From an uncultured Allobosea sp. (GTDB lineage: Bacteria > Pseudomonadota > Alphaproteobacteria > Rhizobiales > Beijerinckiaceae), in the NCBI RefSeq assembly GCF_945956895.1, contig NZ_CAMFJF010000014.1, forward strand, positions 1 through 64,000: DNA of 64,000 nucleotides, in the 5' to 3' direction. Shown here piece by piece: positions 41,327 to 50,828 of the stretch (its first letter is position 1; each line of letters starts with the position of its first letter). The translations under genes and the position numbers were made by a program. Below the pieces are notes generated by a model that saw only the letters and a program-made list of their open reading frames with translations, had not been told where the DNA came from and searched no databases.

Positions 41327-41413
41327 GCTGCGCCGCCCCTCGTGGGGCTGGCACCGATCTGATCGGGGTCACAGCCGCGTTCGTGCCGGATATCGGCCTT
41401 ATGGTCGTTTAAA

Positions 41414-44224
41414 TCAAGCGCGGGCCGGCACTTTCGCCTTGGCCGGGGCCGGCTTCTCGCCCTCGAACTTGAAGACGTCGATGAGCGCCTTGCGGATCGT
41501 CAGTTGCCGGCCGGTCGTCACGATCTTCGCATGGGTCAGGTCGGTGACGTAGAACACGTCGACCGCCTTTTCGCCGAAGGTCGCGATATGGGCCGAGGCG
41601 ATGTTGAGGTTGAGCTTTCCGATTGCGGTGGTGAGATCGTAGAGCAGCCCCGGCCGGTCGAGGCCGGACACCTCAAGCACCGTGTGCCGGGCCGAAAGCA
41701 CATTGTCGATCACGACCTCGGGCTCGACCTGGAAGGTCTGGCCGCGCGGCGGCGGAGCACGGCGCTGCGCCACGAGATCGGCGATCTTGATCTCGCCCTT
41801 CAGCGCACGCTCGATCGCGGCGGCGATGCGTTCGGCCCGGCGCAATTCGTCGTCGTCCCGGTCGAAGGCGCGCGAGACCGAGATCGTATCGAGCACGAGC
41901 CCGTCGCTGGTCGTGAAGATCTGCGCGTCGACGATATTGCCGCCGGCCGCCGCACAGGCGCCGGTGACGATGGCAAGCAGGCGCGGGTGGTCGGGCGCGA
42001 GCACGGTGAGCTCGGTCACGCCGCGGAACTTGTCGGTCTCGACGATGGTCGCCGTGGTGCGTCCGGCAGCTTCCGCCTCGCGCAGGAAGCGCGCATGCTT
42101 CTCCTGCTCGTCCGGGTCGACCTTGATCCAGTAGGCGGGATAGTGGCGGGCGACATAGGCGTCGCGCTCCTCGGTGCTCCAGTCCGACAGGCGCCGGCGC
42201 AGTTCGTCCTGCTTCATCGCGACGCGCGCCTTGCGCTCGACGGCCGAATGCCCGCCGGTGAGGACGAGTTCGGTCTCGTAGTAGAGCGTGCGCAGCAACT
42301 GGCCCTTCCAGCCGTTCCAGACGCCGGGCCCGACGGCCTTGATGTCGGCCACGGTGAGAACCAGCAGTAGCTTCAGGCGCTCCAGGGTCTGCACGGTCGC
42401 GGCGAAGCTCTCGATCGTCTTGGGGTCGCCGAGATCGCGGCTCTGCGCCACCGTCGACATGTCCAGATGGTGCTCGACCAGCCAGGCGGCGGTCTCGGTC
42501 TGCGCGCTGGTCAGGCCGAAGCGCGGCCCGAGCTTGCGGGCGATCCGCGCCCCGGCGATCGAATGGTCTTCTGGCTTGCCCTTGGCGATGTCGTGCAGGA
42601 AGAGCGCGACATAGAGCGCCCGCCGGTTGGCGATGGTCGGCATGATCTCGTTGGCGAGCGGGTGCTCGGCCTCCAGCACGCCGGCGTCGATCTCGGCCAG
42701 CACGCCCATGGCGCGGATCAGATGCTCGTCCACCGTGTAGTGATGGTACATGTTGAACTGCATCATCGCGACGACGCGGCCGAAATCCGGGACGAAGCGG
42801 CCGAGCAAGCCGGATTCGTTCATCCGCCTGAGCACGACCTCGGGCGAGCGCCGGCCGGTCAGGATCTCCAGGAAGATGCGGTTGGCTTCCGGCTCGTTGC
42901 GCAGGCCGGGCGTGACCAGCCGGAGCGACTGTGTCACCAGCCGGCTGGCATCGGGGTGGATCGCGAGATCCTCGCGGCTGGCGATGGCATAGAGGCGGAG
43001 CAGGTTGACCGGATCGCGCTCGAAGGCGCTGTCGTCGACGACATCGAGGCGCTGGCTCGTCAGCTTGAAATCGGCATGGCCGAGCGAACGCTCGCGCTTG
43101 CGCTTGGCGAAGGTGCCGAGCAGCTTCGACAGGCTGGCGCGCGGCTTCTGCTGGCGGGCTTCCAGCGCGGCGCAGACGATGGCGGTGAGATCGCCGACAT
43201 CCTTGGCGATCAGGAAGTAGGCTTTCATGAAGCGCTCGACCGGCGCCTGGCCGCGGCGTCCGGCATAGCCGATTTGCGCCGCGACCTGCCGCTGCAGATC
43301 GAAGGACAAACGCTCCTCCGCCCGGCCCGTGATGAAATGCAGCCAGCAGCGCACGCGCCAGAGGAATTCCTCGGAGCGCTGGAACATCTGCAGTTCCTGC
43401 TGGTCGAACAACCCGGCCTCGACCAGTTCGCGCACGTCATGGACCCGGTAGGCGTATTTGGCGATCCAGAACAGCGTGTTGAGGTCGCGTAAGCCGCCCT
43501 TGCCGTCTTTGACATTCGGCTCGACCAGATAGCGCGAGGCGCCGGCCCGCTGCACCCTGAGCTCGCGCTCGGCGAGCTTGGCCTCGGTGAAGGCCTGGGC
43601 CGTGCCTTCGACCACCTCCGCATCGAAGCGGCGGACCATCTCGTCGAAGAGCGCGCGATCGCCGACCAGGAAGCGCGCTTCCAGTAAGGCCGTGCGGATC
43701 GTCATGTCGGCGCGCGCCTCGCGCACGCAATCGTCGATCGAGCGGACGGAGTGGCCGGTCTTCAGCTTCAGGTCCCAGAGCGGGTAGAGCATGGATTCGA
43801 CTACGCTCTCGCCCCAGGCCGTCTGCTTGTGCGGGAACAGGAAGAGCAGGTCGACATCCGAGCCCGGCGCCAGCGTGCCGCGCCCGTACCCGCCGACGGC
43901 GACAACCGCGATCCGCTCGGATTGCGAGGGATTGTCGGCCGGATAGAAATAGGTCGTCGCGGCGCTGTGCAGCCCGCGCACAACGGCGTCCATCACCGCC
44001 GAGAGCCGATGCGCGCAGGCGAGCCCGCCGCGCGGCCCCGACAGGATGGTCCGGGCCGAGGCATGGCCCTCGTCCAGCAACTGCCGGAGCCCGGCGATCA
44101 GGGCCTGCCGCATCTGGGCCTTGTCGCGGCGGTTGATCGTCTCGAACAGCCGCGCGATCCCGACCTCGGGGCCATGCAGCATCTCGGCGAGCGACAGGGC
44201 GGGCATGGCGGGAGGCGTGGTCAC
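41414..44224 (-). CDS. glnD: Bifunctional uridylyltransferase/uridylyl-removing enzyme GlnD
   Basis: A 936-residue nitrogen-status sensor that modifies PII proteins according to glutamine. Domains in order are a nucleotidyltransferase (VGGYGRGTLAPGSDVDLLFLF at about 104-124), a helical linker, an HD phosphohydrolase (LFLHDIAKGKPEDHS), and two C-terminal ACT domains (LTVLAPDHPRLLAIVTG and LEVSGLDRPGLLYDLTTAIG). Full length. The start is the ATG at 44224; a few ATG codons downstream give alternatives. Confidence 0.97.
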   Translation of the reverse strand: MTTPPAMPALSLAEMLHGPEVGIARLFETINRRDKAQMRQALIAGLRQLLDEGHASARTILSGPRGGLACAHRLSAVMDAVVRGLHSAATTYFYPADNPSQSERIAVVAVGGYGRGTLAPGSDVDLLFLFPHKQTAWGESVVESMLYPLWDLKLKTGHSVRSIDDCVREARADMTIRTALLEARFLVGDRALFDEMVRRFDAEVVEGTAQAFTEAKLAERELRVQRAGASRYLVEPNVKDGKGGLRDLNTLFWIAKYAYRVHDVRELVEAGLFDQQELQMFQRSEEFLWRVRCWLHFITGRAEERLSFDLQRQVAAQIGYAGRRGQAPVERFMKAYFLIAKDVGDLTAIVCAALEARQQKPRASLSKLLGTFAKRKRERSLGHADFKLTSQRLDVVDDSAFERDPVNLLRLYAIASREDLAIHPDASRLVTQSLRLVTPGLRNEPEANRIFLEILTGRRSPEVVLRRMNESGLLGRFVPDFGRVVAMMQFNMYHHYTVDEHLIRAMGVLAEIDAGVLEAEHPLANEIMPTIANRRALYVALFLHDIAKGKPEDHSIAGARIARKLGPRFGLTSAQTETAAWLVEHHLDMSTVAQSRDLGDPKTIESFAATVQTLERLKLLLVLTVADIKAVGPGVWNGWKGQLLRTLYYETELVLTGGHSAVERKARVAMKQDELRRRLSDWSTEERDAYVARHYPAYWIKVDPDEQEKHARFLREAEAAGRTTATIVETDKFRGVTELTVLAPDHPRLLAIVTGACAAAGGNIVDAQIFTTSDGLVLDTISVSRAFDRDDDELRRAERIAAAIERALKGEIKIADLVAQRRAPPPRGQTFQVEPEVVIDNVLSARHTVLEVSGLDRPGLLYDLTTAIGKLNLNIASAHIATFGEKAVDVFYVTDLTHAKIVTTGRQLTIRKALIDVFKFEGEKPAPAKAKVPARA

Positions 44225-44342
44225 GAAGGCTCCGGTTCGGCGAGCATCGCCTTTCGTAACATGGGTAGGGGTGCAGGGAGAGCGTAAAATTAAACGTTAT
44301 TCAATGTGAGATTTTGGCAAAAAACGCTACTGAATGTATTGT

Positions 44343-44373
44343 TTGACAAAAAGAACAATCGGACCTTAAGGTC
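44343..44373 (+). promoter_or_regulatory. Candidate promoter with overlapping palindrome
   Basis: TTGACA at 44343-44348 is followed after 17 bases by TTAAGG as a weak -10. A perfect 12-base palindrome, GACCTTAAGGTC (44362-44373), covers the -10. It lies in an AT-richer stretch between glnD and the degenerate ABC ATPase gene. A repressor site is possible. Confidence 0.4.
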
Positions 44374-44494
44374 GGATACGCGCCGATTTGAGCCTCAGCT
44401 TGCGGGCGCGAAACAAATGCAGCTAAAGCGCGGGACGACGGGACGGCCGATGCCGTTGGCGCTCCTTCCGCTTTGTCTATGGATGGAGCCAGCG

Positions 44495-45204
44495 ATGTCG
44501 GCAGTTCTTCACGATTTCTCCCGCCCTTCCGAGCATGCCCTGCCGCGCCCCCATGCTGGCGAGATTGTCGCCCTGCTCGGTCCGTCCGAGGTACGGAAGG
44601 CGGCGCTGCGAGCCTTTGCCGGCCTGAAGGACGATGAGGGGGCGATACCGACGGCCGAGATCGGCCTGCTCTGCGCCCGGCCGCGCTTCTTCCCTTGGCT
44701 CGATCTCTCTGAGAACTGGCTTTCGTCCTGCCGAAGGCGACGCCGTTCGAGCGCGAGGGCCTGATCGCCAATGCGCTGGTTCGTCTTGGTCTCGCCGGGC
44801 GGGCGACCCAGCGGCCGGCCGAGCTCTCGCCGGAAGGATTGCTGCGCCTCGCCATCGCCCGCCTCCTGCTGGTCAGGCCGCGGCTGCTGCTGATCGATGA
44901 GCCTTTTGCCGCGCTCGATGCCGAGGTTCGCGCGCGGCTCGCCGCCTTCCTGCCGGAACTCTGCACGCTGGCGCGCCCCGCCGTCGTCGTCGCCACCGGC
45001 TCGGTCGAGGAGGCGCTGTACCTGGCCGATCGCGTCCTCGTCCTGCCGCGAGAGCCGGGGCCGGCCGCCTTCAGCCTCGACAACCTGCTGGCGCGTCCGC
45101 GCGAGGAGGGCTCCGTCGGCTTCGTCACCTTGCGCCGCGAACTGCGTCGGGCGCTCGAAAAGGAAGACCGGCATACCGTGCCGGAGGTGGAGGCGGCGGC
45201 CTGA
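44495..45204 (+). pseudogene. Frameshifted, motif-degenerate ABC transporter ATPase (NrtD/SsuB-like)
   Basis: The first frame (44495 to about 44720) holds MSAVLHDFSRP...EIVALLGPSEVRKAALR, a Walker A site where G-x-G-K-S/T has become E-V-R-K-A-A, and reaches FFPWLDLSENW. Reading then continues in another frame with AFVLPKATPFEREG through to LLLIDEPFAALDAEV (intact Walker B). One missing base in a G-run near 44717-44722 explains the break. The signature motif is also altered (ELSPEGLLRLA in place of LSGGQ-type). So the protein looked inactive as an ATPase even before the frameshift. A sequencing error remains possible. Confidence 0.75.
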
Positions 45205-45246
45205 AATGGCTACAAGCCAGCGGGCCGCTTCAGGAGGATCACGATC

Positions 45247-45762
45247 ATGGACGTCACTGCCCTGCGCGCCTTGCAGGCTCCCCTCAAGGACGAGTACCGC
45301 ACCAACCCCGATGCGGCGGTCATCACGCTGAAGGCCCATGGCGAGCTCGATGACCAGAACATCGCCTGCAAGGTCGAGACCGGCCGCGCCATCGCGCTCG
45401 CCGGCTTGCATCCGGCCACGGGCGGCTCGGGCGCCGAGCTCTGCTCCGGCGACATGCTGCTGGAGGCGCTGGTCGCCTGCGCAGGCGTGACGCTCAAGGC
45501 GGTCGCGACCGCGCTCGAAATCGAGTTGAAGAAGGGTGTGGTCCGCGCCGAGGGCGATCTCGATTTCCGCGGCACGCTCGGCGTCGCCAAGGATGCCCCC
45601 GTCGGCTTCAAGGCGATCCGCCTCTTCTTCGACGTCGAGACCGATGCGCCGCAGGAGAAGCTCGACGCGCTGCTCAAGCTCACCGAGCGCTACTGCGTCG
45701 TCTTCCAGACGATCTCGGGTGGTACCTCCTGCACATCGATGCTCGCTCGCGTTTCAATCTAA
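45247..45762 (+). CDS. OsmC family peroxide-type protein
   Basis: A 171-residue OsmC/Ohr-fold protein. Two cysteines lie at the family positions (LVACAGVTLKAVATAL and SGGTSCTSML), expected to reduce organic peroxides or act on thiols. The body (VIRAEGDLDFRGTLGVAKDAPVGFKAIRL-type beta part) fits. The start ATG at 45247 has AGGAGG upstream. It follows the ABC remnant by 42 bases, a pairing suggesting the ATPase once belonged to the same operon. Confidence 0.85.
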   Translation: MDVTALRALQAPLKDEYRTNPDAAVITLKAHGELDDQNIACKVETGRAIALAGLHPATGGSGAELCSGDMLLEALVACAGVTLKAVATALEIELKKGVVRAEGDLDFRGTLGVAKDAPVGFKAIRLFFDVETDAPQEKLDALLKLTERYCVVFQTISGGTSCTSMLARVSI

Positions 45763-45877
45763 GATATTGAGGCACCACGCTCTGAGACCAGTCAGCCGGA
45801 CGTGGTCGGTCAGTAACCTGAAACCGAAAGAAGGGCGGTTGTCGCTACGGCATGGCTGAGGCAGTTTAGGCCCTGTC

Positions 45878-46534
45878 ATGCAAATCCTTCTTGTCGACGA
45901 CCATGCCCTTATTCGCGACGCACTTCGCGCCATCCTGGCCGAGATCGTGGCGGATGTCGTCATCGACGAGGCGGACTCCGCCCGCAAGGCTATGGAACTC
46001 GCCGAAAGCAATCCCCAGAAGCAGCTCGTCATCCTTGACCTCGGCTTGCCGGACGGCGACGGCCTCGATCTGCTGAAGACAATCCGCGCGCGTCTCCCGG
46101 CGACGGCTGTGGTCGTCCTGTCGAGCAGCACGGAATCCGATGTGATGGCCGCGGCGCTCGATGCCGGCGCCGTCGGGTTCATTCCGAAATCGGCGCCCCG
46201 CTCGGTCATGGTCGGTGCGCTCGGCCTCGTTCTGGCTGGCGGTATCTATATCCCACCGGAAGCCTGGCCGTCCCGGCCGAAGGATGCGCCCGCGGCAGCG
46301 CCGGAGCGGCCTCCGACGCCGGCCGAGCTCGGCCTCACGGAGAGGCAACTCGATGTCCTGGCGTTGCTGATGCGTGGCCGCAGCAACAAGGCGATCGCCC
46401 GCACGCTCTCGATCGCCGAGGTCACGGTGAAACATCATGTCACCGCGCTGATGCGGGCGCTTCAGGTCAGCAACCGCACCGAAGCGGCGCTCGCGATAGC
46501 CCGCTACGGTTGGCAATTGCCGGATATCGCCTGA
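45878..46534 (+). CDS. LuxR/NarL-family response regulator
   Basis: A 218-residue regulator. The receiver domain has Asp7-Asp8 (LVDDHA), phosphoacceptor Asp54 (VILDLGLPDGDG) and Lys near 106 (GFIPKSA). After a Pro/Ala linker comes a LuxR-type HTH (LTERQLDVLALLMRGRSNKAIARTLSIAEVTVKHHVTALM). It is convergent with the hybrid histidine kinase, 15 bases between stops, and is its probable partner. Confidence 0.92.
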   Translation: MQILLVDDHALIRDALRAILAEIVADVVIDEADSARKAMELAESNPQKQLVILDLGLPDGDGLDLLKTIRARLPATAVVVLSSSTESDVMAAALDAGAVGFIPKSAPRSVMVGALGLVLAGGIYIPPEAWPSRPKDAPAAAPERPPTPAELGLTERQLDVLALLMRGRSNKAIARTLSIAEVTVKHHVTALMRALQVSNRTEAALAIARYGWQLPDIA

Positions 46535-46549
46535 GCATGCCGTCTCTTG

Positions 46550-48790
46550 TCACGACCCGGCCATTGCCTTTGTGATGGCGGCGCGCAGGGCGATCGGCGA
46601 CACAGGTTTGCGCAGCACGTCGACGGCAGCGCCGGCTTTACGCGGCAGCAGAGCTTCCGGCTGCCCGCTGACCACGATGACCCGCAAATCAGGCCGCAGG
46701 TTCCGCATCGCCTTAATGGCCGCGATCCCGGCGCCCGTGGCGACATCGCCGTGATCAGTGATGAGGAGGTCGATGGGTGTGCCGTCCAGTTCTGCCGGCG
46801 ATGCTGCGTTCCAAACCTCGAAGCCCCATGACCGGAGCAGGACAGCGGTCGCATTCCGCGCGGCCGGATTGTCGCCGAGCACGGCGGCATGACGCCCCTG
46901 ACCGAAGAAGGCATGGCGCTGGAGATCGGCCATCGGCAACGGCTCTGTGACCGGCGGAACGACGGGCACCTGTATCGCGAAGGTAGAGCCTCGGCCTGGC
47001 ATCGAATCCAGGCTGACCGGATGGTTCAGCAGGCGCGCGAAGCTTGCGACGATGAAGAGTCCGAGCCCCAGTCCGCGCTCGCCGCTCTGGCCGGGTGTCG
47101 ACGCCCGGAAAAACTCTCCGAAGATGTCGGATTGCATCTCTGCGGGGATACCCGGGCCGGTATCCGTGACCGCGATCATCAATAGGCCGCCACGATCGCT
47201 GCAGGAAAGCGTGACGCTGCCATTGTTCGTGTAGCGGATCGCGTTCGCCAGCAGGTTCTGCAGGATGCGCTGCAGGAGCAAAGCGTCGCTTTCGATCCAG
47301 AGCCCGCTGCTGTCGATTTCCAGCTCCAGGCCCTTGGCCGCGGCTGCCGGCGCGAAGAGCACGCGCAGGGCATCGCAGAGCGGGGCGATAGGAAAGCGGG
47401 ACAAGGCGGGCCTGATCGCGTCGGCTTCGATCTTCGACGTATCCAGGATCGCGTCGAACATGCCGTTGAGGCTCCCGACAGCTTCGACGAGCTTGTCGTT
47501 GAGGCGCGCGCGCCGCTCCTTGGTGGGGTTCGCGTGCAGCTCGTCGACGAAGAGGCTCAGGGCGTGCAACGGCTGGCGCAGGTCGTGGCTGGCGCTGGCC
47601 AGGAACCGAGACTTGGCCTGATTGGCGCGTGCCAGTTCCTGTGTCCGCTGCGCGACTTTCTCTTCGAGCGTCGCCCGCTCGGCTTGGAGACTGCTGGCCA
47701 TCTCGTTGAAGCGCTCGCCGAGTTCGGCGAACTCGTTGGAGCCGGCGATCGCGATCCGATGATCGAGCGCTCCCGCGCCGATCCGAGCCGCGCCGGCCGT
47801 CAGCGTCTCGATCGGCCGGATCATGTGCCGCGCGATCAATACGCCGCAGACGACCGCCGCCACGAGCCCGCCCAGCAAGGCGATGAGCGACAGGCGGATG
47901 GAGGCATATACGGGTGACAGCACCTCGGCCCGCGGCAGTTCGGTGACGACGTTCCAGCCGAGCGACGGCAAACGGGTATGCGCCGACAGGATCTTCTGCC
48001 CGTCGAGATCGCGGCCGGCGACGAGTGATTCCCTCTCGCCTGGGGACGCCGCGGTCAGCGCAGCCCGGACCTGCGGCAGGGCCGAGACGTCGGCTCGCCG
48101 CAGGACCAGGCTGATATCGGGATGCGAGATCAGGCGCCCCGCATCGTCTACCAGCAGCATGCGACCGGCCTCGCCGATGCGGCTTGCCGCGACGATGTCC
48201 CAGATCAGCTTGAGATTGACGTCCGCGACCACGCTGCCCTGGCGGGTGGAGGAGCTGCCGAGATGGATGGTGACATAGGGCTCCGAGCCGTCCTGAAAAT
48301 AGACGGGGCCGACATGGCGCCCCTGTTGCCGCGCGGCCAGATAGGCATCCGTCCGGCCGAAATCCGCGCCCGAGGCCGCGACGTCCGGCCCTAAACGGGA
48401 TACGCGCAACTGCTCCCGGCCTTGCGGATCAAGCAGGCGCAGCGTGCTCACCGGCGCCAGCGCCCGCAGGGTTCGCAGCGCATCGATCCGCCGATCATCC
48501 TCATTCGTGCTCGACCAGGACGGCGCGATCAGCCAGCGCAGATGCGCTTCGAGCTCGTCGACGAAACGCAGGATGCGTTCGGCCGCCGTCGCGGCCTGCA
48601 GCTGATGCAGCGCGGTCACTGTCCTCATCTGCGCGCCGAGGATGAGCCAGAGGCTCATGCCGCCGGCGCAGACCAGCACGAGCGCGGCAATGCCCGCGAT
48701 CGCTGCCGCGACCTTGATCGACAATCGGCGCCCCAGCCTCCGGATAAAATGTCCGGGATGAGCGAAGCTGCGCCGATCGGCTGGCTTCAC
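46550..48790 (-). CDS. Hybrid sensor histidine kinase with periplasmic sensor
   Basis: A 746-residue protein. The first membrane helix is at about 27-50, followed by a periplasmic Cache-like domain (60-295) with a DPQGREQLRVSR and LLVDDAGRLISHPD pattern. A second helix lies at 298-321, then HAMP (322-375), a HisKA box with His402 (SASHDLRQPLHALSLF), an ATPase domain (N-box LQNLLANAIRY, G-boxes DTGPGIP and GLGLGLF) and a C-terminal receiver (630-746) with Asp679. The receiver lacks one of the usual acidic pair (LGDNPA), so its phosphorylation may be weakened. The start overlaps the stop of a periplasmic binding protein gene. Confidence 0.9.
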   Translation of the reverse strand: MKPADRRSFAHPGHFIRRLGRRLSIKVAAAIAGIAALVLVCAGGMSLWLILGAQMRTVTALHQLQAATAAERILRFVDELEAHLRWLIAPSWSSTNEDDRRIDALRTLRALAPVSTLRLLDPQGREQLRVSRLGPDVAASGADFGRTDAYLAARQQGRHVGPVYFQDGSEPYVTIHLGSSSTRQGSVVADVNLKLIWDIVAASRIGEAGRMLLVDDAGRLISHPDISLVLRRADVSALPQVRAALTAASPGERESLVAGRDLDGQKILSAHTRLPSLGWNVVTELPRAEVLSPVYASIRLSLIALLGGLVAAVVCGVLIARHMIRPIETLTAGAARIGAGALDHRIAIAGSNEFAELGERFNEMASSLQAERATLEEKVAQRTQELARANQAKSRFLASASHDLRQPLHALSLFVDELHANPTKERRARLNDKLVEAVGSLNGMFDAILDTSKIEADAIRPALSRFPIAPLCDALRVLFAPAAAAKGLELEIDSSGLWIESDALLLQRILQNLLANAIRYTNNGSVTLSCSDRGGLLMIAVTDTGPGIPAEMQSDIFGEFFRASTPGQSGERGLGLGLFIVASFARLLNHPVSLDSMPGRGSTFAIQVPVVPPVTEPLPMADLQRHAFFGQGRHAAVLGDNPAARNATAVLLRSWGFEVWNAASPAELDGTPIDLLITDHGDVATGAGIAAIKAMRNLRPDLRVIVVSGQPEALLPRKAGAAVDVLRKPVSPIALRAAITKAMAGS

Positions 48791-49761
48791 TCGATCACCT
48801 CGTCAGCACGAGCCAGAATCGCGCGCGAAAAGGCCAGGTTGAAGGAGCGGGCCGCCGTCTGGTTCAGGATGAGTTCGAACTGCGTCGGGCGCTCCACCGG
48901 CAGGTCGCCCGGCTTGGCGCCGGCGAGGATACGCGCCACGAAAAACGCGACGCGACGGTAGATCAGTGACAATCGTGGGCCGTAGGTACAGAGCGCGCCG
49001 GCCTGGGCGAAGACCGGCCAGCCGGAGATGACGGGGATGCGTTCCTCGTTCGCGACCGTCATGATCGCCTTGCGATGCGCGATGGCGAAGCCGTCGGGCA
49101 AGAGCGAGATCGCGTCCGGCCGAAGACGGGCGAGATCGGCCCGCGCCGCCAGCACCGCATCGCTGTTCGGCGTGGCGATAAAATCGATCGCGATCCCGAG
49201 GCGATGCCCGGCTTCTTCGGAGGAGGCGCGCTCGATATCCGAACCCGCGTGACGCGGGTTGCCGAGCACGGCGACGCGATTCAGTTTCGGGATGATCTCC
49301 TTCAGCAGTTCCAGCCGCTTCCCGAGCAGTTCGAAAGCCATGAAGGTGACGCCGGTGCAATTGCCGGAAGGCTGGGAGAGGCTTTTAGCGAAGCCTGCGG
49401 CGATGGGATCGGCGCTCGTGACGAAAATGATCGGGACGGGTAATCCCAGCTTGAGCACGTCCGGGATCGCCGCGCCCTGCACGATCAGGAGCTCGACGCC
49501 GCTCTCGACGAGCTCTCGCGCCAATGCGGGAACACGCTCCATCCTGTCGTCGCCGTAGCGATAGAGGATTTCGATGCTTTCCCCGGGGATGAGCTTCTGC
49601 TCCACGAGCCCCTCGCGCAGTGCGTCGAGATAGGGCGAGAGGCTTGCCGCCAGCTGGGCCGTCAGCCAGCCGATGCGTCTGATCCGGCCTGGCGTCGCCG
49701 CGAGGCTGCGAGAGGCAGCTGCACAAGCTGTCATGACCAAAAGCTCGCGTCGATTGCGCAT
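48787..49761 (-). CDS. ABC_sub_bind (PF04392) periplasmic binding protein, orphan
   Basis: A 324-residue exported binding protein. A signal-like start with RNRRELLVMTACAAASRSLA is followed by RRIGWLTAQ, YLDALREGL, YRYGDDRMERVPALARELV, PIIFVTSADPIAAGFAKSL and GNCTGVTFMAFELLGKRLELLKE, all typical of this family. No permease or ATPase gene adjoins it. Its stop overlaps the histidine kinase start, so it is co-translated with the kinase and may be its ligand-binding partner. The ATG at 49761 begins the signal sequence, with GGGGGAGG upstream. Confidence 0.88.
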   Translation of the reverse strand: MRNRRELLVMTACAAASRSLAATPGRIRRIGWLTAQLAASLSPYLDALREGLVEQKLIPGESIEILYRYGDDRMERVPALARELVESGVELLIVQGAAIPDVLKLGLPVPIIFVTSADPIAAGFAKSLSQPSGNCTGVTFMAFELLGKRLELLKEIIPKLNRVAVLGNPRHAGSDIERASSEEAGHRLGIAIDFIATPNSDAVLAARADLARLRPDAISLLPDGFAIAHRKAIMTVANEERIPVISGWPVFAQAGALCTYGPRLSLIYRRVAFFVARILAGAKPGDLPVERPTQFELILNQTAARSFNLAFSRAILARADEVIE

Positions 49762-50012
49762 GTCGGCCTCCCCCAAGGACAACAAGAATGCCGTAGCGGA
49801 AGGCGAATGCCTAGCGGCTGATACCGAAGTGCCGGCACCCGCGCCGCTGCGTCGGTTTGGGAAATTATCCTGTAAAGACAAAGTTTTGCTTGTCAGCCCG
49901 CGCTCCCGCGAGGAGTTCGCCGGTGGCACCTGCGGATAATGTTGCGGCCCGATGACGGCGCCTATCGTCCTGGCGATCGGGGTCATCTGCTCCAGCAAGC
50001 GAGGACGACATC

Positions 50013-50756
50013 ATGAAAATCGGGATCGCAGGCGCTCTCGTCGCAAGCCTCTGGACCGCGATACCGGCCGCCCAGGGGCAGACGCTGGTCAAGGTCGGCA
50101 TCACGCCAGCCGGCCAGCCCGCATCCGGCCTGAACCAGGAGACCAAGGCGCCAGAGGGTTTCGCCGTCGAGATCATGCAGACGGTCAGCGCCGATGCCGG
50201 CCTCAGCCTGCAGTTCCAGGCGATGCCCTTCGGCGAATTGCAGCAAGCGCTGATCGAGCGGCGGATCGACGCCATTGCGGGGTCTTTCGGCATCACGCCC
50301 GAGCGCCAGAAGGTCGTCGACTTCACCCATCCCTATGGCAGCTATCGCGACGTCCTGATCGTGAAGGCGTCGAACACCGCTGCCTTCAAATCGGTAGCAG
50401 ACCTCAAGGGGATGAAGATCGCGACATCGCGCGGCAGCTCCTATGTCAAGCCGCTTGAGGATGCTGGCGCCGACATCTCGCTTTCGGCCACGCCGCCGGA
50501 ATCGATTGCCAAGCTCCAGGCCGGCAGCGTCGAGGGGATCATCGATAACGGCTTGCAGGCCAATTTCCTGCTGCGGACGAGCGGGAACACAGGACTGCGG
50601 ACGGTCGCGAGCTATCAGCCCATCCTCGTCGGTCAACTCGCCTTTGCGGTGCGCAAGGGTGATGCCGACCTGCTGATGAAGATCGACCGCTCGCTGTCCA
50701 AGCTGGAGGCGGCCGGCACCGTCGCTGCGATCAAGACGAAATGGGGCCTCGACTGA
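50013..50756 (+). CDS. Amino-acid-type ABC transporter substrate-binding protein (SBP_bac_3)
   Basis: A 247-residue periplasmic protein with signal peptide MKIGIAGALVASLWTAIPAAQGQ. The family features are GFAVEIMQTVSADAG, MPFGELQQALIERRIDAIAGSFGITPERQKVVDFTHPY and the late WGLD ending. The ligand cannot be told. No permease gene is adjacent, so it may serve a distant transporter or a sensor. It is divergent from the binding protein coupled to the kinase, so both could share a promoter region at 49762-50012. Confidence 0.88.
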   Translation: MKIGIAGALVASLWTAIPAAQGQTLVKVGITPAGQPASGLNQETKAPEGFAVEIMQTVSADAGLSLQFQAMPFGELQQALIERRIDAIAGSFGITPERQKVVDFTHPYGSYRDVLIVKASNTAAFKSVADLKGMKIATSRGSSYVKPLEDAGADISLSATPPESIAKLQAGSVEGIIDNGLQANFLLRTSGNTGLRTVASYQPILVGQLAFAVRKGDADLLMKIDRSLSKLEAAGTVAAIKTKWGLD

Positions 50757-50828
50757 TCTCGAGGCGTCCAATCCGACCTCCGAACCCGCACCCCCAAGCG
50801 CCGAACGGCGCCTGCCGGAGCCTGTCCC

